Assembly: GCA_937871585.1 (NCBI GenBank)
Contig: CALMPJ010000156.1
Location: 1-32,608 of the forward strand
Direction of reading: 5' to 3'
Source: an uncultured Acidobacteriota bacterium
GTDB lineage: Bacteria; Acidobacteriota; Blastocatellia; Pyrinomonadales; Pyrinomonadaceae
Length of the DNA stretch: 32,608 nt
This document shows positions 1 to 8,381 of the stretch, in pieces. Positions within the stretch are counted from its first letter, which is position 1; each line of letters begins with the position of its first letter. The position numbers and the translations under genes are program-made. The notes under the pieces are model-generated. The model was not told the origin of the DNA and searched no databases. It worked only from the letters and a program-made list of their open reading frames with translations.

Positions 1-2233
1 AATCGCCGACAACAGGCTTGTCACCGTTCGTACCCCAATGAAAGCCCGTGATACTTCCCGTCGAACTATTAAGGATCCACCAATCGCCGGTCGATGGACG
101 GAAAACAGCTACGTCCGCCTTGTTGTCACCATCGAAATCGCCGGGCACGGGAATGTCGCCGGAGATGCCGAATCTTACGCCGCGGGCGAGACCACTACTA
201 CTTTGTGAGATGAACCAGCCTCCTGTTGACGGTCTGAAATATGCGAGGTCGGTTCTTCCGTCGCCATCGAAATCGGCCGGAGCTACAACGTCCGTCGAGG
301 CTCCGAGAAAGCGAGTCGATAGCTGCCCCGCGCTGCTTTCGAGTATCTCCCAACGCCCGAGTGACGGAGTGAATACGGCACGATCGCTTATACGGTCACC
401 GTCGTAGTCGCCCGGAACGACCGTAGTCCCCGGCTCGCCGAGTAAAGCGGACGAGTAGCCGCTGTTTATTGGATCAAGAAGCTCATACCAAAGGCCCTCA
501 CCCGCTCGAAAGACCGCCGGATCAGTAATTCCGTCGTCATTGAAGTCCGAAATGGAACGCTGTGCGAGCAGGCTGATCTTTGATGCGAAGACCTTTGAAT
601 TGTTCGAGAACGATGTGTCACCGGCGACCAAATTATTGCCGCCAAGCGAGAAGTATAATGACCGTGCCGACATTGCGAATCCGAAATCATCGTACGGACC
701 GACTACGCCGTTCTGTCCGCCGGTCGCTGAGCGTGCAAGCGTCGCAAGTATAGTAACTTCGGACTTGGTGTCGCGAACGTAGAGGTCAGGCGTAGATCCG
801 GTGTCCCGAACCGACATTGGTTCAGCGGTTACGAACGAAATATAGCGCCCATCGTCCGTTATACTCTTTCCTATATGAGTCTTGTGAAACGACGCGGATG
901 GGTTCAGGCCGGCACCGGCATTTGTAGAGCTTGGCTGGCCGGAACCGTTAAGGCTGACGTATTTCGTTATATTCGTCTGCATATCTCTAACGAATACGTC
1001 GGACGTCGTCATAGACGGTTCACTCGTCGAAGCCGATAGGTCGGACGAGGTAGAAGCAAATATCACATATCGACCATTCGACGAAATGCCCGGAAATCCG
1101 CTCGAGGCCGCGTTCCCTGCCGATCCGCCTGTACCAACGCTTACGAGTTTGACCGACGAAGAACCATCAAAAAGATATGTGTCCATTCGAGGATTCGTGT
1201 CTGCCGTATTTAGATTTGTCGCGAGGCTATTGAACACAACTTTCGGCGGAAAGGAGGCGGAGGCTGCAGAAACCACTCCACCGGTACTTGCCCCGTTGCC
1301 GGTTGCAATGGACGAAGACGTAGATGATGCACACCCGATATTCGAACCGCTCGAGAAAACGTCAAAATAGAAAACGTCGTTCGCCCCATTTGTGTCAGTA
1401 ATGAACGGCGAATAGTTCGACGCCGGGCTGGTCCAAACTACGAATCGCCCGTTTGCTGATATCGTAAGCGGTTGATTTGCATCGATGAACGCATTTCCCG
1501 GCTCCGTAGTGCTGCCTGCAGCGTGGCTTGCGAGGTAAGTTACGCCGGACTGTGTGTCGCGTACGAACACCTGTTCGGTAGACGTCGAAGGATAACCTGT
1601 GATCAGGTTAGTTGCCGCACTGTTGAACGCAACATAGCGACCATTAGCACTAACAACCGGACGTGCGGACCGAGCATTACCTTCAATTCCGGCAGGGGAA
1701 ATACTTGCGAGCGTTCTGGTGCCTGTTTGCAAGTCGATCAAGAATATCTCATCGATCGCGAAGTTTCCGGCCGCATAGTTCGGCCCCGCATAGACCGCGT
1801 ATCGCCCGTCCGGCGTGATCTTTCCACTATGGCCGCCCCAGGCAACAACCGCACCGGCTCCGACATAAAATCCGCAACTCAGGCATTTGATCTCGCCGGT
1901 TATGAGATTGCGTGAGAATTGGTTTGACACAGTTCCACCTGCTGTCGTCTGGACGTCTGGAACGAATGCGGCGGCGGGATAGTTACTTGAAAAAAGAACT
2001 ACCGATCCGTCAGCGCTTACGTCATTGAAATGTGTTATGTACGCTCCGAATCCGCCCCCTCCGGCTGTATACGTTCCTCCGGGCATAGTGCCATTTGCCA
2101 ATAGACCGACACCGAATGGCCTTACTGCGCTCGCGAAGATCGCAGTGGTCTGCAACATCAAAACTATTGCTGTGACTGCAATTACATTGATAACTTTGTT
2201 CTCTTTTCTGGATATGTTCGTATTCCTATTCAT
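1..2233 (-). CDS. Exported WD40-like/FG-GAP repeat protein (partial, C-terminus off the window)
   Basis: An open frame with no stop runs from ATG at 2233 to the left edge, giving 744 visible codons. The start follows an AAGGAG ribosome site 5-6 bases upstream. Residues 1 to about 32 form a signal peptide (basic start, hydrophobic core, AFASA). The middle part repeats TolB/PD40-like blades with NGRYV-type turns (for example SANGRYVAFNS and SPNGRY-like motifs) followed by FVRD strands. The last roughly 200 visible residues are FG-GAP/VCBS repeats with calcium-binding DFDGDGRTD or DFDGDNKAD loops and VFRPSTG strands. Such proteins are exported beta-propellers, often surface-bound, with unknown ligand. 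The stop codon of the small upstream ORF overlaps this start, so the two are translationally coupled. Function beyond an exported propeller scaffold cannot be told. Confidence 0.85.
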   Translation of the reverse strand, partial: MNRNTNISRKENKVINVIAVTAIVLMLQTTAIFASAVRPFGVGLLANGTMPGGTYTAGGGGFGAYITHFNDVSADGSVVLFSSNYPAAAFVPDVQTTAGGTVSNQFSRNLITGEIKCLSCGFYVGAGAVVAWGGHSGKITPDGRYAVYAGPNYAAGNFAIDEIFLIDLQTGTRTLASISPAGIEGNARSARPVVSANGRYVAFNSAATNLITGYPSTSTEQVFVRDTQSGVTYLASHAAGSTTEPGNAFIDANQPLTISANGRFVVWTSPASNYSPFITDTNGANDVFYFDVFSSGSNIGCASSTSSSIATGNGASTGGVVSAASASFPPKVVFNSLATNLNTADTNPRMDTYLFDGSSSVKLVSVGTGGSAGNAASSGFPGISSNGRYVIFASTSSDLSASTSEPSMTTSDVFVRDMQTNITKYVSLNGSGQPSSTNAGAGLNPSASFHKTHIGKSITDDGRYISFVTAEPMSVRDTGSTPDLYVRDTKSEVTILATLARSATGGQNGVVGPYDDFGFAMSARSLYFSLGGNNLVAGDTSFSNNSKVFASKISLLAQRSISDFNDDGITDPAVFRAGEGLWYELLDPINSGYSSALLGEPGTTVVPGDYDGDRISDRAVFTPSLGRWEILESSAGQLSTRFLGASTDVVAPADFDGDGRTDLAYFRPSTGGWFISQSSSGLARGVRFGISGDIPVPGDFDGDNKADVAVFRPSTGDWWILNSSTGSITGFHWGTNGDKPVVGD

Positions 2234-2426
2234 TTTCGTTCTCCTTTTTGCTGATCGCTTCCGATATTCGTCTTTGGATCGATTCGGCGCGTTTTGGTAA
2301 TTCCTCTAGGCGTGTCTCTGTAGCCTTATCGTTTGCGAATGACATTTCGCTTTGTTGACGAATTGTCATTTCGCGGGTTACGACGGTCATTTTTATTGTT
2401 CGCGTAATGTTCCGTATTCCGGACAT
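2226..2426 (-). CDS. Small 66-residue protein coupled to the FG-GAP gene
   Basis: ATG at 2426 is preceded by a very good ribosome site (GGAGG, 7 bases spacing), which favours this start over a TTG at 2522. The product is 66 residues, polar and charged, with an N-terminal half rich in Thr, Arg and Met and a C-terminal half likely helical and rich in Glu, Lys and Arg (EELPKRAESIQRRISEAISK). There is no signal peptide or membrane segment. Its stop lies inside the start region of the downstream exported propeller gene (8-base overlap), so it may act as a leader that couples translation. I do not recognise a family. It could be a true small protein or only a translated leader. Confidence 0.55.
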   Translation of the reverse strand: MSGIRNITRTIKMTVVTREMTIRQQSEMSFANDKATETRLEELPKRAESIQRRISEAISKKENENE

Positions 2427-2494
2427 CTGATTTCCTCCACTCGTTGATTCGCGACCGGTTTGGTCTCGATGAACTGATTTTTGCTTTTTCGGTC

Positions 2495-2555
2495 GGTGGA
2501 AATCGTTGCCGAACGGTGTCAATTTCGGTTACGATTGGTGAAAATCACCGTAACC
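2495..2555. promoter_or_regulatory. Nested inverted repeat and spaced direct repeat in a divergent promoter
   Basis: Between the small ORF (minus) and the winged-helix regulator (plus) lies GGTTAC (2527-2532) facing GTAACC (2550-2555), enclosing a perfect inner hairpin GGTGA-AAA-TCACC (2537-2549). The decamer GGTGRAAATC occurs twice, at 2495-2504 and 2537-2546, 42 bases apart, close to four helical turns. This is a good candidate operator for the neighbouring regulator. Its function is inferred. Confidence 0.45.
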
Positions 2556-2573
2556 ACGGACTTTTTAGGGTAA

Positions 2574-4706
2574 ATGGAGCGATCAGGGTCAAGATTTTAC
2601 GAATTTGGGGCGTTCAAGCTAGATGCTCAACGCCGATTGCTTGAACGCGATGGAGAGTTAGTTCATATATCACCTCGTGCTTTTGACCTGTTGCACGTTC
2701 TAGTCTCAAATCCTGGCGAAACACTTAGCCACGATCAATTGCTCGATGAGGTCTGGGAAGGAACATTTGTCGAACAAGGCAACCTAAAGAAGGCTGTTTC
2801 CACGCTCCGGCAGATCTTAGGCATTGAAGGCGGCGAGTTTATTACAACTGTTCCGCGTCGTGGTTACCGATTTACTGCCCCGGTAAGGACATACGCCGAA
2901 CAAGCCTTCGAGATCCGAGAGACTCAGACTGAGATCACCGTTGAAGAAAAGTTCGAGACGAGGATATCGGGTCGCTCGGCAGCGGCGATAGCAGCAGTTC
3001 TTGCGTGTGTATCTGTTGCGACACTTGCCTTTAGCGGTTGGTATTTTCTGCGGACGCCCGATCAGAGGTTCTCGGTCGAATCAGTCGAACACTCGCGAAT
3101 GCTTTCGTCCGGTACGATCGGCGGCGGCATTCTTTCGCCGGATGGCAAATTGTATGTGTATCGCGAATATAAGGGCGGCAAAACCTCATTGCGGGCCGTC
3201 CAAACCGGAACTGGCATATCGATCGAACTGTTACCGCCGTTCGACGGAGCCATTTGGAGCACTTCGATCTCTCCGGACGGGAACTTTGTTTATTTTTATC
3301 TGAAAGACGATCGCGTTTCTGCAAACAATGGTGTTTATAAGATCGCGTCGCTTGGAGGCGAAAAGGTTCGAATTTCAAGTGAACCTCTTTTCGACCTGAA
3401 GCCGTCACCAGATGGAAAAAACCTGGCCGCTACACGCGTAGTGCACGGTGCGGAAAGGCAAACGCATCAGATCTTGACTATCGCATCCGACGGCACGGAC
3501 GAAAAGGTAGTAACGCAATTCCCTGTTTACACTCTGGCTCGCGGTATCGCGTGGTCACCGGACGGAAAGAGCATCGTCGCGGGCAGGATGCGTGAGGTCG
3601 AGGGCTCGCGATCCGTCTATGGTGTTTTTGAAATATCGATTGCTGACGGCTCACCACAAACGATCATGGCCGAGCAAGAGAATCCATTTCAATTGCTGTC
3701 GTGGATGCCGGACAAGCAGTCGTTGCTGATCAGACGCCGCAACCCTGACCTCGAGAACTTTCAGTTGTGGCAGTACTTTCCCTCAAGAAGCGAATTCATT
3801 CGCATCACAAACGATGAACACGAGTATGGCGAGGCTACGCTGAGTGCTGACGGCTCGACGATCGGCGTCACACGGCAGCTAAGTCTCGGGTCGCTTTGGG
3901 TCAGCGACGAGCAGATGAATTTCTCTCAGGTCGCGACTGACAGCGGATACGGAGTTGCTTGGGCCAATAATGACACGGTGGCTTACTCTTCATCGATCGA
4001 CGGTCGCGAGAATATTCGAACGCTATCGCTCAGAACCGGTCGGGCAAAGTTACTGACGTCAGGCGGTGACGGCACGCGGCTATTTCCGGTAGCCGGTGGC
4101 GGCGACGGCCTGATCGCTTTTGCATCGAGCCGCGACGGCAGTCGCGAAATATACCGTGCGTCCGTTTACGACGAACCATTGACACGTTTGACCGATTCGC
4201 GATCGGTCGGGCAGTTCAGCATTATGCCAGATGGGCAATCGATCATCTATTCGAAGTTCTTTCCGGAAAATGGCGACTGGCGACTAATGCGACAAACCGG
4301 ACAAACGACTGTTGAGGTCCCCAATTCTCTCGTGACCGAATGGGCGATCTCATCGGACGGCAACCGTGTTGCGATGTTGGCACCTGAGGTGCAGCTCGGC
4401 CCGGAGCGTGTGACCATACGCGATCTTTCGTCGGGTGCGGAGCTTCAACGTTTCGAGATCGCTAACCTCGATTGCCTTCAGTGGGTTCCGAACAGCGAAG
4501 CGATAGCGTTTATCCGTCAAAGAAATGACGTCTATGAAGTTGTCGTTCAACCGCTAGACGGAGCCCCGGAACGCATAATCCTTTCCCTTCCGGGCGAGAG
4601 AATTCGCCGCTTTGCATTCTCACCTGATGGCAAGCGAATCGCGGTTACACGAGACCGCGTTCAGAACGACGCCGTCCTTATCCGTCGCTCTCCGATCAAA
4701 CAATAA
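2574..4706 (+). CDS. Membrane-anchored winged-helix regulator with C-terminal WD40-like propeller
   Basis: The 710-residue product has an OmpR/PhoB-type winged helix at about residues 8-104 (FGAFKLD, ISPRAFDLLHVLV, DQLLDEVWEG, TTVPRRGYRF are typical), one membrane helix at about 135-159, and then TolB/PD40 beta-propeller repeats with SPDGK turns to the end. The layout matches the ToxR/CadC type: cytoplasmic DNA binding, one membrane pass, periplasmic sensor, here with a propeller as sensor. This architecture is abundant in Acidobacteriota. There is no receiver domain, so it does not need a histidine kinase. ATG at 2574 has a weak AGGG just upstream. It is divergent from the exported propeller gene at 1-2233 and may control it and itself through the repeats at 2495-2555. 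The ligand is unknown. Confidence 0.88.
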   Translation: MERSGSRFYEFGAFKLDAQRRLLERDGELVHISPRAFDLLHVLVSNPGETLSHDQLLDEVWEGTFVEQGNLKKAVSTLRQILGIEGGEFITTVPRRGYRFTAPVRTYAEQAFEIRETQTEITVEEKFETRISGRSAAAIAAVLACVSVATLAFSGWYFLRTPDQRFSVESVEHSRMLSSGTIGGGILSPDGKLYVYREYKGGKTSLRAVQTGTGISIELLPPFDGAIWSTSISPDGNFVYFYLKDDRVSANNGVYKIASLGGEKVRISSEPLFDLKPSPDGKNLAATRVVHGAERQTHQILTIASDGTDEKVVTQFPVYTLARGIAWSPDGKSIVAGRMREVEGSRSVYGVFEISIADGSPQTIMAEQENPFQLLSWMPDKQSLLIRRRNPDLENFQLWQYFPSRSEFIRITNDEHEYGEATLSADGSTIGVTRQLSLGSLWVSDEQMNFSQVATDSGYGVAWANNDTVAYSSSIDGRENIRTLSLRTGRAKLLTSGGDGTRLFPVAGGGDGLIAFASSRDGSREIYRASVYDEPLTRLTDSRSVGQFSIMPDGQSIIYSKFFPENGDWRLMRQTGQTTVEVPNSLVTEWAISSDGNRVAMLAPEVQLGPERVTIRDLSSGAELQRFEIANLDCLQWVPNSEAIAFIRQRNDVYEVVVQPLDGAPERIILSLPGERIRRFAFSPDGKRIAVTRDRVQNDAVLIRRSPIKQ

Positions 4707-4718
4707 TTCCTAGACCGC

Positions 4719-4753
4719 GCGCCGCAACAAGAAATATGTTTCATTGTCGGCGC
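4719..4753 (+). other. Imperfect hairpin between regulator and exonuclease genes
   Basis: GCGCCG (4719-4724) pairs with CGGCGC (4748-4753), continued inward by ACAA/TTGT and GAAA/TTTC pairs with small bulges around a TATG loop. It starts 12 bases after the regulator stop and lacks a clear T-run, so it may be a weak terminator or an RNA processing or stability element. Confidence 0.35.
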
Positions 4754-4809
4754 AGATTGTGTTAATATTGCTGCGTTGCGGAATTTCTCCGCTGATTCGT
4801 CTCTTCAAT

Positions 4810-5664
4810 ATGCTCAAAGCCGATATTCCTGAGCTGTGTCTCTATTTCGATCTCGAATGGGTGCCCGACGCCGATGGTGCACGTCGAATGTTCGAACTAG
4901 ATGACGATGTGTCTGAGATCGACGCGATGCAGAGCTTATGGGAACATTCGGCGGCGTACGATGCTGAGAAGAATCCGCGACCGTTTTTGAAGTACATGTT
5001 CTCGCGTGTCGTGTCGATCGCTTTCCTTTCGCGGCGAGTCACATACCAAGGGCAGGATCGCGTGATCGAATTTGGGCTTAATTCACTTCCGAAACTGCCG
5101 ATCGAGATAGAAGGCGATGTCGACGAGGCTGAAATAATTCAACAGTTTCTTTATTTTTTAGGCAAACGACGGCCGCAGCTTGTTGGATTTAATTCAGCGA
5201 ATTCTGACCTGCAAGTTCTCATTCAGCGAGGAATGATCAAAGAGATCTCGGCACCTGAATTCAATCGTCGTCCGGACAAACCGTGGGAAGGACCCGACTA
5301 TTTCGACTCGCGAAATAGCGAAGCTCATTTAGATCTTCTGACCAAGTTTTACGGCGGCACTGGAATGACGCCGCGGCTCGATGAATTAGCCAAGCTGTGC
5401 GGATATCCCGGAAAGATCGATGTAAAAGGCGATCAAGTTACCGATCTTTGGCTCGAACGCGATATAACCAAGATCGTCGAGTACAATCAGATCGACACTT
5501 TGAACACATACTTGGTTTGGCTACGAATGGTCTATTTCGCAGGGAAAATGACCGAAGAAGAGTATTTTGACGAGACGGAGGCTTTTCGCTTTTTTCTCGA
5601 AGCGGAAAGTCAGAAAGAAGAAAAGAAGTTCATTACACAGTTCTTAGAAAAGTGGCCCGAATAG
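4810..5664 (+). CDS. Predicted 3'-5' exonuclease, PolB exonuclease-like
   Basis: The 284-residue product is an RNase H-fold DEDD exonuclease of the PolB-like group (PF10108 type). Visible motifs are Exo I YFDLEW (D14, E16), Exo II FNSANSD (N128, D133) and Exo III YNQID (Y225, D229), all metal-binding or catalytic positions, so it should be active on DNA 3' ends. I chose ATG 4810 because the DLE strand follows directly. An upstream in-frame TTG at 4744 would place 22 unrelated residues inside the hairpin at 4719-4753. The ribosome site is weak. The stop is only 2 bases before the methyltransferase ATG at 5667, so the two are almost certainly co-transcribed. No polymerase domain is attached. 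Role: repair, or defence together with its neighbour (inference). Confidence 0.85.
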   Translation: MLKADIPELCLYFDLEWVPDADGARRMFELDDDVSEIDAMQSLWEHSAAYDAEKNPRPFLKYMFSRVVSIAFLSRRVTYQGQDRVIEFGLNSLPKLPIEIEGDVDEAEIIQQFLYFLGKRRPQLVGFNSANSDLQVLIQRGMIKEISAPEFNRRPDKPWEGPDYFDSRNSEAHLDLLTKFYGGTGMTPRLDELAKLCGYPGKIDVKGDQVTDLWLERDITKIVEYNQIDTLNTYLVWLRMVYFAGKMTEEEYFDETEAFRFFLEAESQKEEKKFITQFLEKWPE

Positions 5665-5666
5665 CT

Positions 5667-6518
5667 ATGGAATTAGGCAAGATCTACCAAGAAAACTGCG
5701 TCGAAACGCTCGACAGGATGAAGGACGATTCGATCGATATGACGATAACAAGTCCGCCGTACGACGATCTGCGCGATTACAACGGCTACCATCTGCCGAT
5801 CGAAGATATCGCGGAAGGACTTTTTGCGAAAACGGCTCCGGGCGGCGTTGTCATTTGGGTCGTTGGCGACCGAACCGTTAATGGCGATGAAACGCTGACG
5901 AGTTTTAAGCATGCCTTTGCCTTCAAAGACGCCGGATTTCGTGTTCACGACACGATGATCTACGCGAAAAATAATCCGATCCCGAGCGATTGCGGTTTGA
6001 GATATAGGCAATGTTTTGAATACATGTTCTGTTTTTCTAAGGACCGTCCGAAGACGTTCAATCCGATCGTGCAGACCATTCGGCAGGAAAAGGCATTTAA
6101 GTCGTTTCGCATTACGAAAGTTGGACGCAATGACCTTGCTCACGATCATGTCGCGCCAAAGGAACGCAAGGTTGACAACATTTTCTTTTACGACAAATGC
6201 GAATGCGAACCGCAGTTCGACTATTCAGATAGCGAGATCTTCTACTACAATGTCGGCTCAGCTAGCTCGAAAGACAAAGTCGCGTTCAAACATCCCGCGA
6301 TCTTTCCCGAGAAACTTGTCGAAGATCAGATCTGTACTTGGACAAACAAAGGCGATTTGGTTTACGACTGCTTTATGGGCAGCGGCACGACGGCAAAAGT
6401 TGCCGATTATCTTGGGCGACGCTGGGTCGGTTCCGAGATCTCGTCAGAATATGTCTCGCTTGCGGCAAACCGTTTGGCTCCTCATATTTCGAGTGGCAGT
6501 TTTTCTGCGGCAAAGTAA
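5667..6518 (+). CDS. DNA methyltransferase, beta class (N4-cytosine or N6-adenine)
   Basis: The 283-residue protein of the N6_N4_Mtase family (PF01555) has the catalytic motif IV TSPPY at residues 28-32 near the N-terminus and the SAM-binding motif I FMGSGTT at 236-242 near the C-terminus, which is the beta-class order. SPPY is most common in N4-cytosine enzymes but does not exclude N6-adenine. Between them lies a target-recognition segment that includes several Cys (CECEP, YRQCFEYMFCF). ATG 5667 is preferred; a GTG at 5652 would overlap the upstream exonuclease gene by 13 bases. No restriction endonuclease gene is adjacent, so this is an orphan enzyme paired with an exonuclease. The motif it methylates cannot be read from sequence. 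Confidence 0.9.
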   Translation: MELGKIYQENCVETLDRMKDDSIDMTITSPPYDDLRDYNGYHLPIEDIAEGLFAKTAPGGVVIWVVGDRTVNGDETLTSFKHAFAFKDAGFRVHDTMIYAKNNPIPSDCGLRYRQCFEYMFCFSKDRPKTFNPIVQTIRQEKAFKSFRITKVGRNDLAHDHVAPKERKVDNIFFYDKCECEPQFDYSDSEIFYYNVGSASSKDKVAFKHPAIFPEKLVEDQICTWTNKGDLVYDCFMGSGTTAKVADYLGRRWVGSEISSEYVSLAANRLAPHISSGSFSAAK

Positions 6519-6575
6519 CAACCGATATACAAGTTCGAACGTCTAATGTTATAACTATCAAAGGTTGGAGTTTTT

Positions 6576-7115
6576 ATGCGTCGAACATTGTTAATCCTTT
6601 CATTTTTGGTCGTGGCAACCGCGATCGCAATTGGACAGCCGCGACCGGCCGATAAATCGGCAAATCCTGAAGTAAAGCCCGCTCCGCCGACCGTCGCTGC
6701 AAAGTATGAAGGCGGCCTGTTCGGCTATCGCGACAAGATCGATGGCACGTTAAAGTTTGACGACGCTAATCTTCGTCTTGCTTTCTTTAACAAAGAGAAT
6801 AAAGAGATCTTTCAACTGCCCTTCGATTCGCTGAACGTCGTCTATCCAAGTTCCGAATCGAAAACCTCAACAACGGGAAACGTGATCAGCAATGTGCCGC
6901 TTCCGGGAGCAGGACTAGCTAGTTTACTGAAGGAAAAACGCCGCTATCTTGTAATCGCCTTTGATGATCCTGATGCCGATATTGCGGGTACGATCAGCTT
7001 TCGAATCGACGACAAGGACCTTCTCGAATCTGTCATATACTCGCTCGGAACTAAGGCTAAGTTGAACCAACGAGGCGACTCGTATTATCGTCCGAGAGCA
7101 AAACCGGCGATCTAG
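6576..7115 (+). CDS. Exported protein of unknown function
   Basis: The 179-residue product has a signal peptide (RRTLLILSFLVVATAIAIGQ, cleavage near residue 20) and a Pro-rich stretch, followed by a small beta-rich domain with GTLKFDDANLRL and FQLPFDSLNVVY strands, faintly like a PH-type fold. It ends with a conserved-looking LGTKAKLNQRGDSYYRPR. ATG 6576 has GGAG 6 bases upstream. It ends tail-to-tail with rsmE, sharing the bases CTAG as stop codons on both strands. I do not recognise the family; a periplasmic or lipopolysaccharide-facing location is inferred from the signal only. Confidence 0.75.
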   Translation: MRRTLLILSFLVVATAIAIGQPRPADKSANPEVKPAPPTVAAKYEGGLFGYRDKIDGTLKFDDANLRLAFFNKENKEIFQLPFDSLNVVYPSSESKTSTTGNVISNVPLPGAGLASLLKEKRRYLVIAFDDPDADIAGTISFRIDDKDLLESVIYSLGTKAKLNQRGDSYYRPRAKPAI

Positions 7116-7819
7116 TTCATATCACCAAATCGATTTTGCATAATGGCTGTGATCCCGATCGCGGCCGTTTCTGCACGGAGAATTCTACCGCCAAATGTGA
7201 CTATAGTGGCGCCAAGTTCGCCGGCGGTTTCAAGTTCCTCATCGCCCCAACCGCCTTTTGGGCCAAATACAACTGTCAACGAACGGCTTTCGATCTCGTC
7301 AGGCAATTCGCTGCCGTCCCGCTCGGAAAAGAGAAGGACATTGGGTTCAGCAAGAACCGTCTCAAGCAGCGAAAGCTCCGCGATCTGCATTACAAATGCA
7401 CGGCCGCATTGTTTCGATGCCTCGAACGCGATGCGTCGCCATCGCTCCAGCCGCTGGCTCGCCGCCTTGAGCGTTACCTCAGTTCGTTGGGTTATTAGCG
7501 GCACAAACCGATATGCACCGAGCTCGACCATCTTCTGAATTATCAGATCATACTTGTCGCCCGGCATTACGGCGGAGGCTACCGTCAGTTTCAGATGGGA
7601 TTCAGGCGATGCCGGTTCTGTTTTCTGCCCGACATTGAGCCGAACGGCCTTTTTATCTACTGACTCAACGACTGCGGCCATTTCGCCTCCTACTCCGTCA
7701 AACACCGAGACGGCGTCACCGACAGAAAGCCGAAGAACGTCACGCAGATGACGCGCTTCGCCGTCGTCCAACGTGACGTTCGTATTCGGTTTGGCTTCGG
7801 GGGCGAAAAATCTACGCAT
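7112..7819 (-). CDS. rsmE: 16S rRNA (uracil-1498-N3)-methyltransferase RsmE
   Basis: It methylates U1498 of 16S rRNA in the 30S subunit using SAM. The 235-residue product fits the family. The N-terminal PUA-like part starts MRRFFAPEA and contains GEARHLRDVLRL. The C-terminal SPOUT knot domain shows KMVELGAYRFVPL, RTEVT, FGPKGGWGDEE and GGRILRAETAAI, all hallmark motifs. ATG 7819 begins inside the last codons of the upstream 189-residue gene (8-base overlap), so it is the last gene of the heptose operon. A longer start at 7885 would add 22 residues unlike the family. Its 3' end overlaps the convergent exported gene. Confidence 0.95.
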   Translation of the reverse strand: MRRFFAPEAKPNTNVTLDDGEARHLRDVLRLSVGDAVSVFDGVGGEMAAVVESVDKKAVRLNVGQKTEPASPESHLKLTVASAVMPGDKYDLIIQKMVELGAYRFVPLITQRTEVTLKAASQRLERWRRIAFEASKQCGRAFVMQIAELSLLETVLAEPNVLLFSERDGSELPDEIESRSLTVVFGPKGGWGDEELETAGELGATIVTFGGRILRAETAAIGITAIMQNRFGDMN

Positions 7820-8381
7820 CGTTAATTCGGCCAAATCGGGCAATAAAATCTCTACTCTCGATCCGCATCGCGACCCAGCTCTCAAACAGTGCCGGCGTCT
7901 GTATCCAATGCGAAAGCCATTCAGTGATCTCGATGTTCACGGCTCGTTTGTCGGGATCGACTGTCTGTGAAGCGATCTTTTCATTTACACGCCTCTTTGC
8001 TTCGAGTGCGATCTCGCGAAGCTGCTTTTGACCAGCAGTGTCTCCGGTCAGCCGGCGGTTCTGTCGCTCGGTTTCCAGCAACCGGATCGAAGCCAGTGCT
8101 CTCGGTAGGCCGGAAATGTCGATCTGATCTCGCAGTTCTCGTTCTGGCGTTGACGGCAACTGCTGTCGAACATATGTCCGCAAGATCTCGGGATGGCGGA
8201 GCACCGCACCTTCGTCCGCCAATAGCCGTGCGATCTTCATTGGCGAATCGACCGCCGATTCGCCAAATCTTCCGGCGATAGCCGTCTGAATGGATTCGAT
8301 CTCAGCTTCGCCGACGCTTTCACAATCGAGCTTTTCCCAAACTTCGATCGCAAGTCCGTCTTTTGTATGTCCGGCCAACAT
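7812..8381 (-). CDS. Conserved-looking protein of unknown function in the heptose/rsmE operon
   Basis: The 189-residue product is soluble and largely helical, with no signal peptide or membrane segment. It has an Arg- and Glu-rich central helix (LASIRLLETERQNRRL) and notable stretches IEVWEKLDCESVGEAE and SPMKIARLLADEGA. It sits between the heptose-1-phosphate adenylyltransferase and rsmE and overlaps rsmE by 8 bases, so it is co-expressed with both. ATG 8381 lies 3 bases after a TAA in another frame that probably was the original stop of the upstream gene. I do not recognise a family. Confidence 0.75.
   Translation of the reverse strand: MLAGHTKDGLAIEVWEKLDCESVGEAEIESIQTAIAGRFGESAVDSPMKIARLLADEGAVLRHPEILRTYVRQQLPSTPERELRDQIDISGLPRALASIRLLETERQNRRLTGDTAGQKQLREIALEAKRRVNEKIASQTVDPDKRAVNIEITEWLSHWIQTPALFESWVAMRIESRDFIARFGRINDA

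Noticed and set aside
48..1915. Several plus-strand open frames of 80-147 codons
   Set aside because: They lie opposite the continuous minus-strand propeller/FG-GAP frame, which shows signal peptide and repeat motifs. They are shadows.
2517..2522. Perfect TTGACA on the minus strand upstream of the small ORF
   Set aside because: No -10 box is found 15-19 bases downstream, so it is not listed as a promoter.
4744..4809. Earlier TTG start for the exonuclease
   Set aside because: It would begin inside the right arm of the hairpin at 4719-4753 and add 22 residues without family character. ATG 4810 directly precedes the conserved DLE strand.
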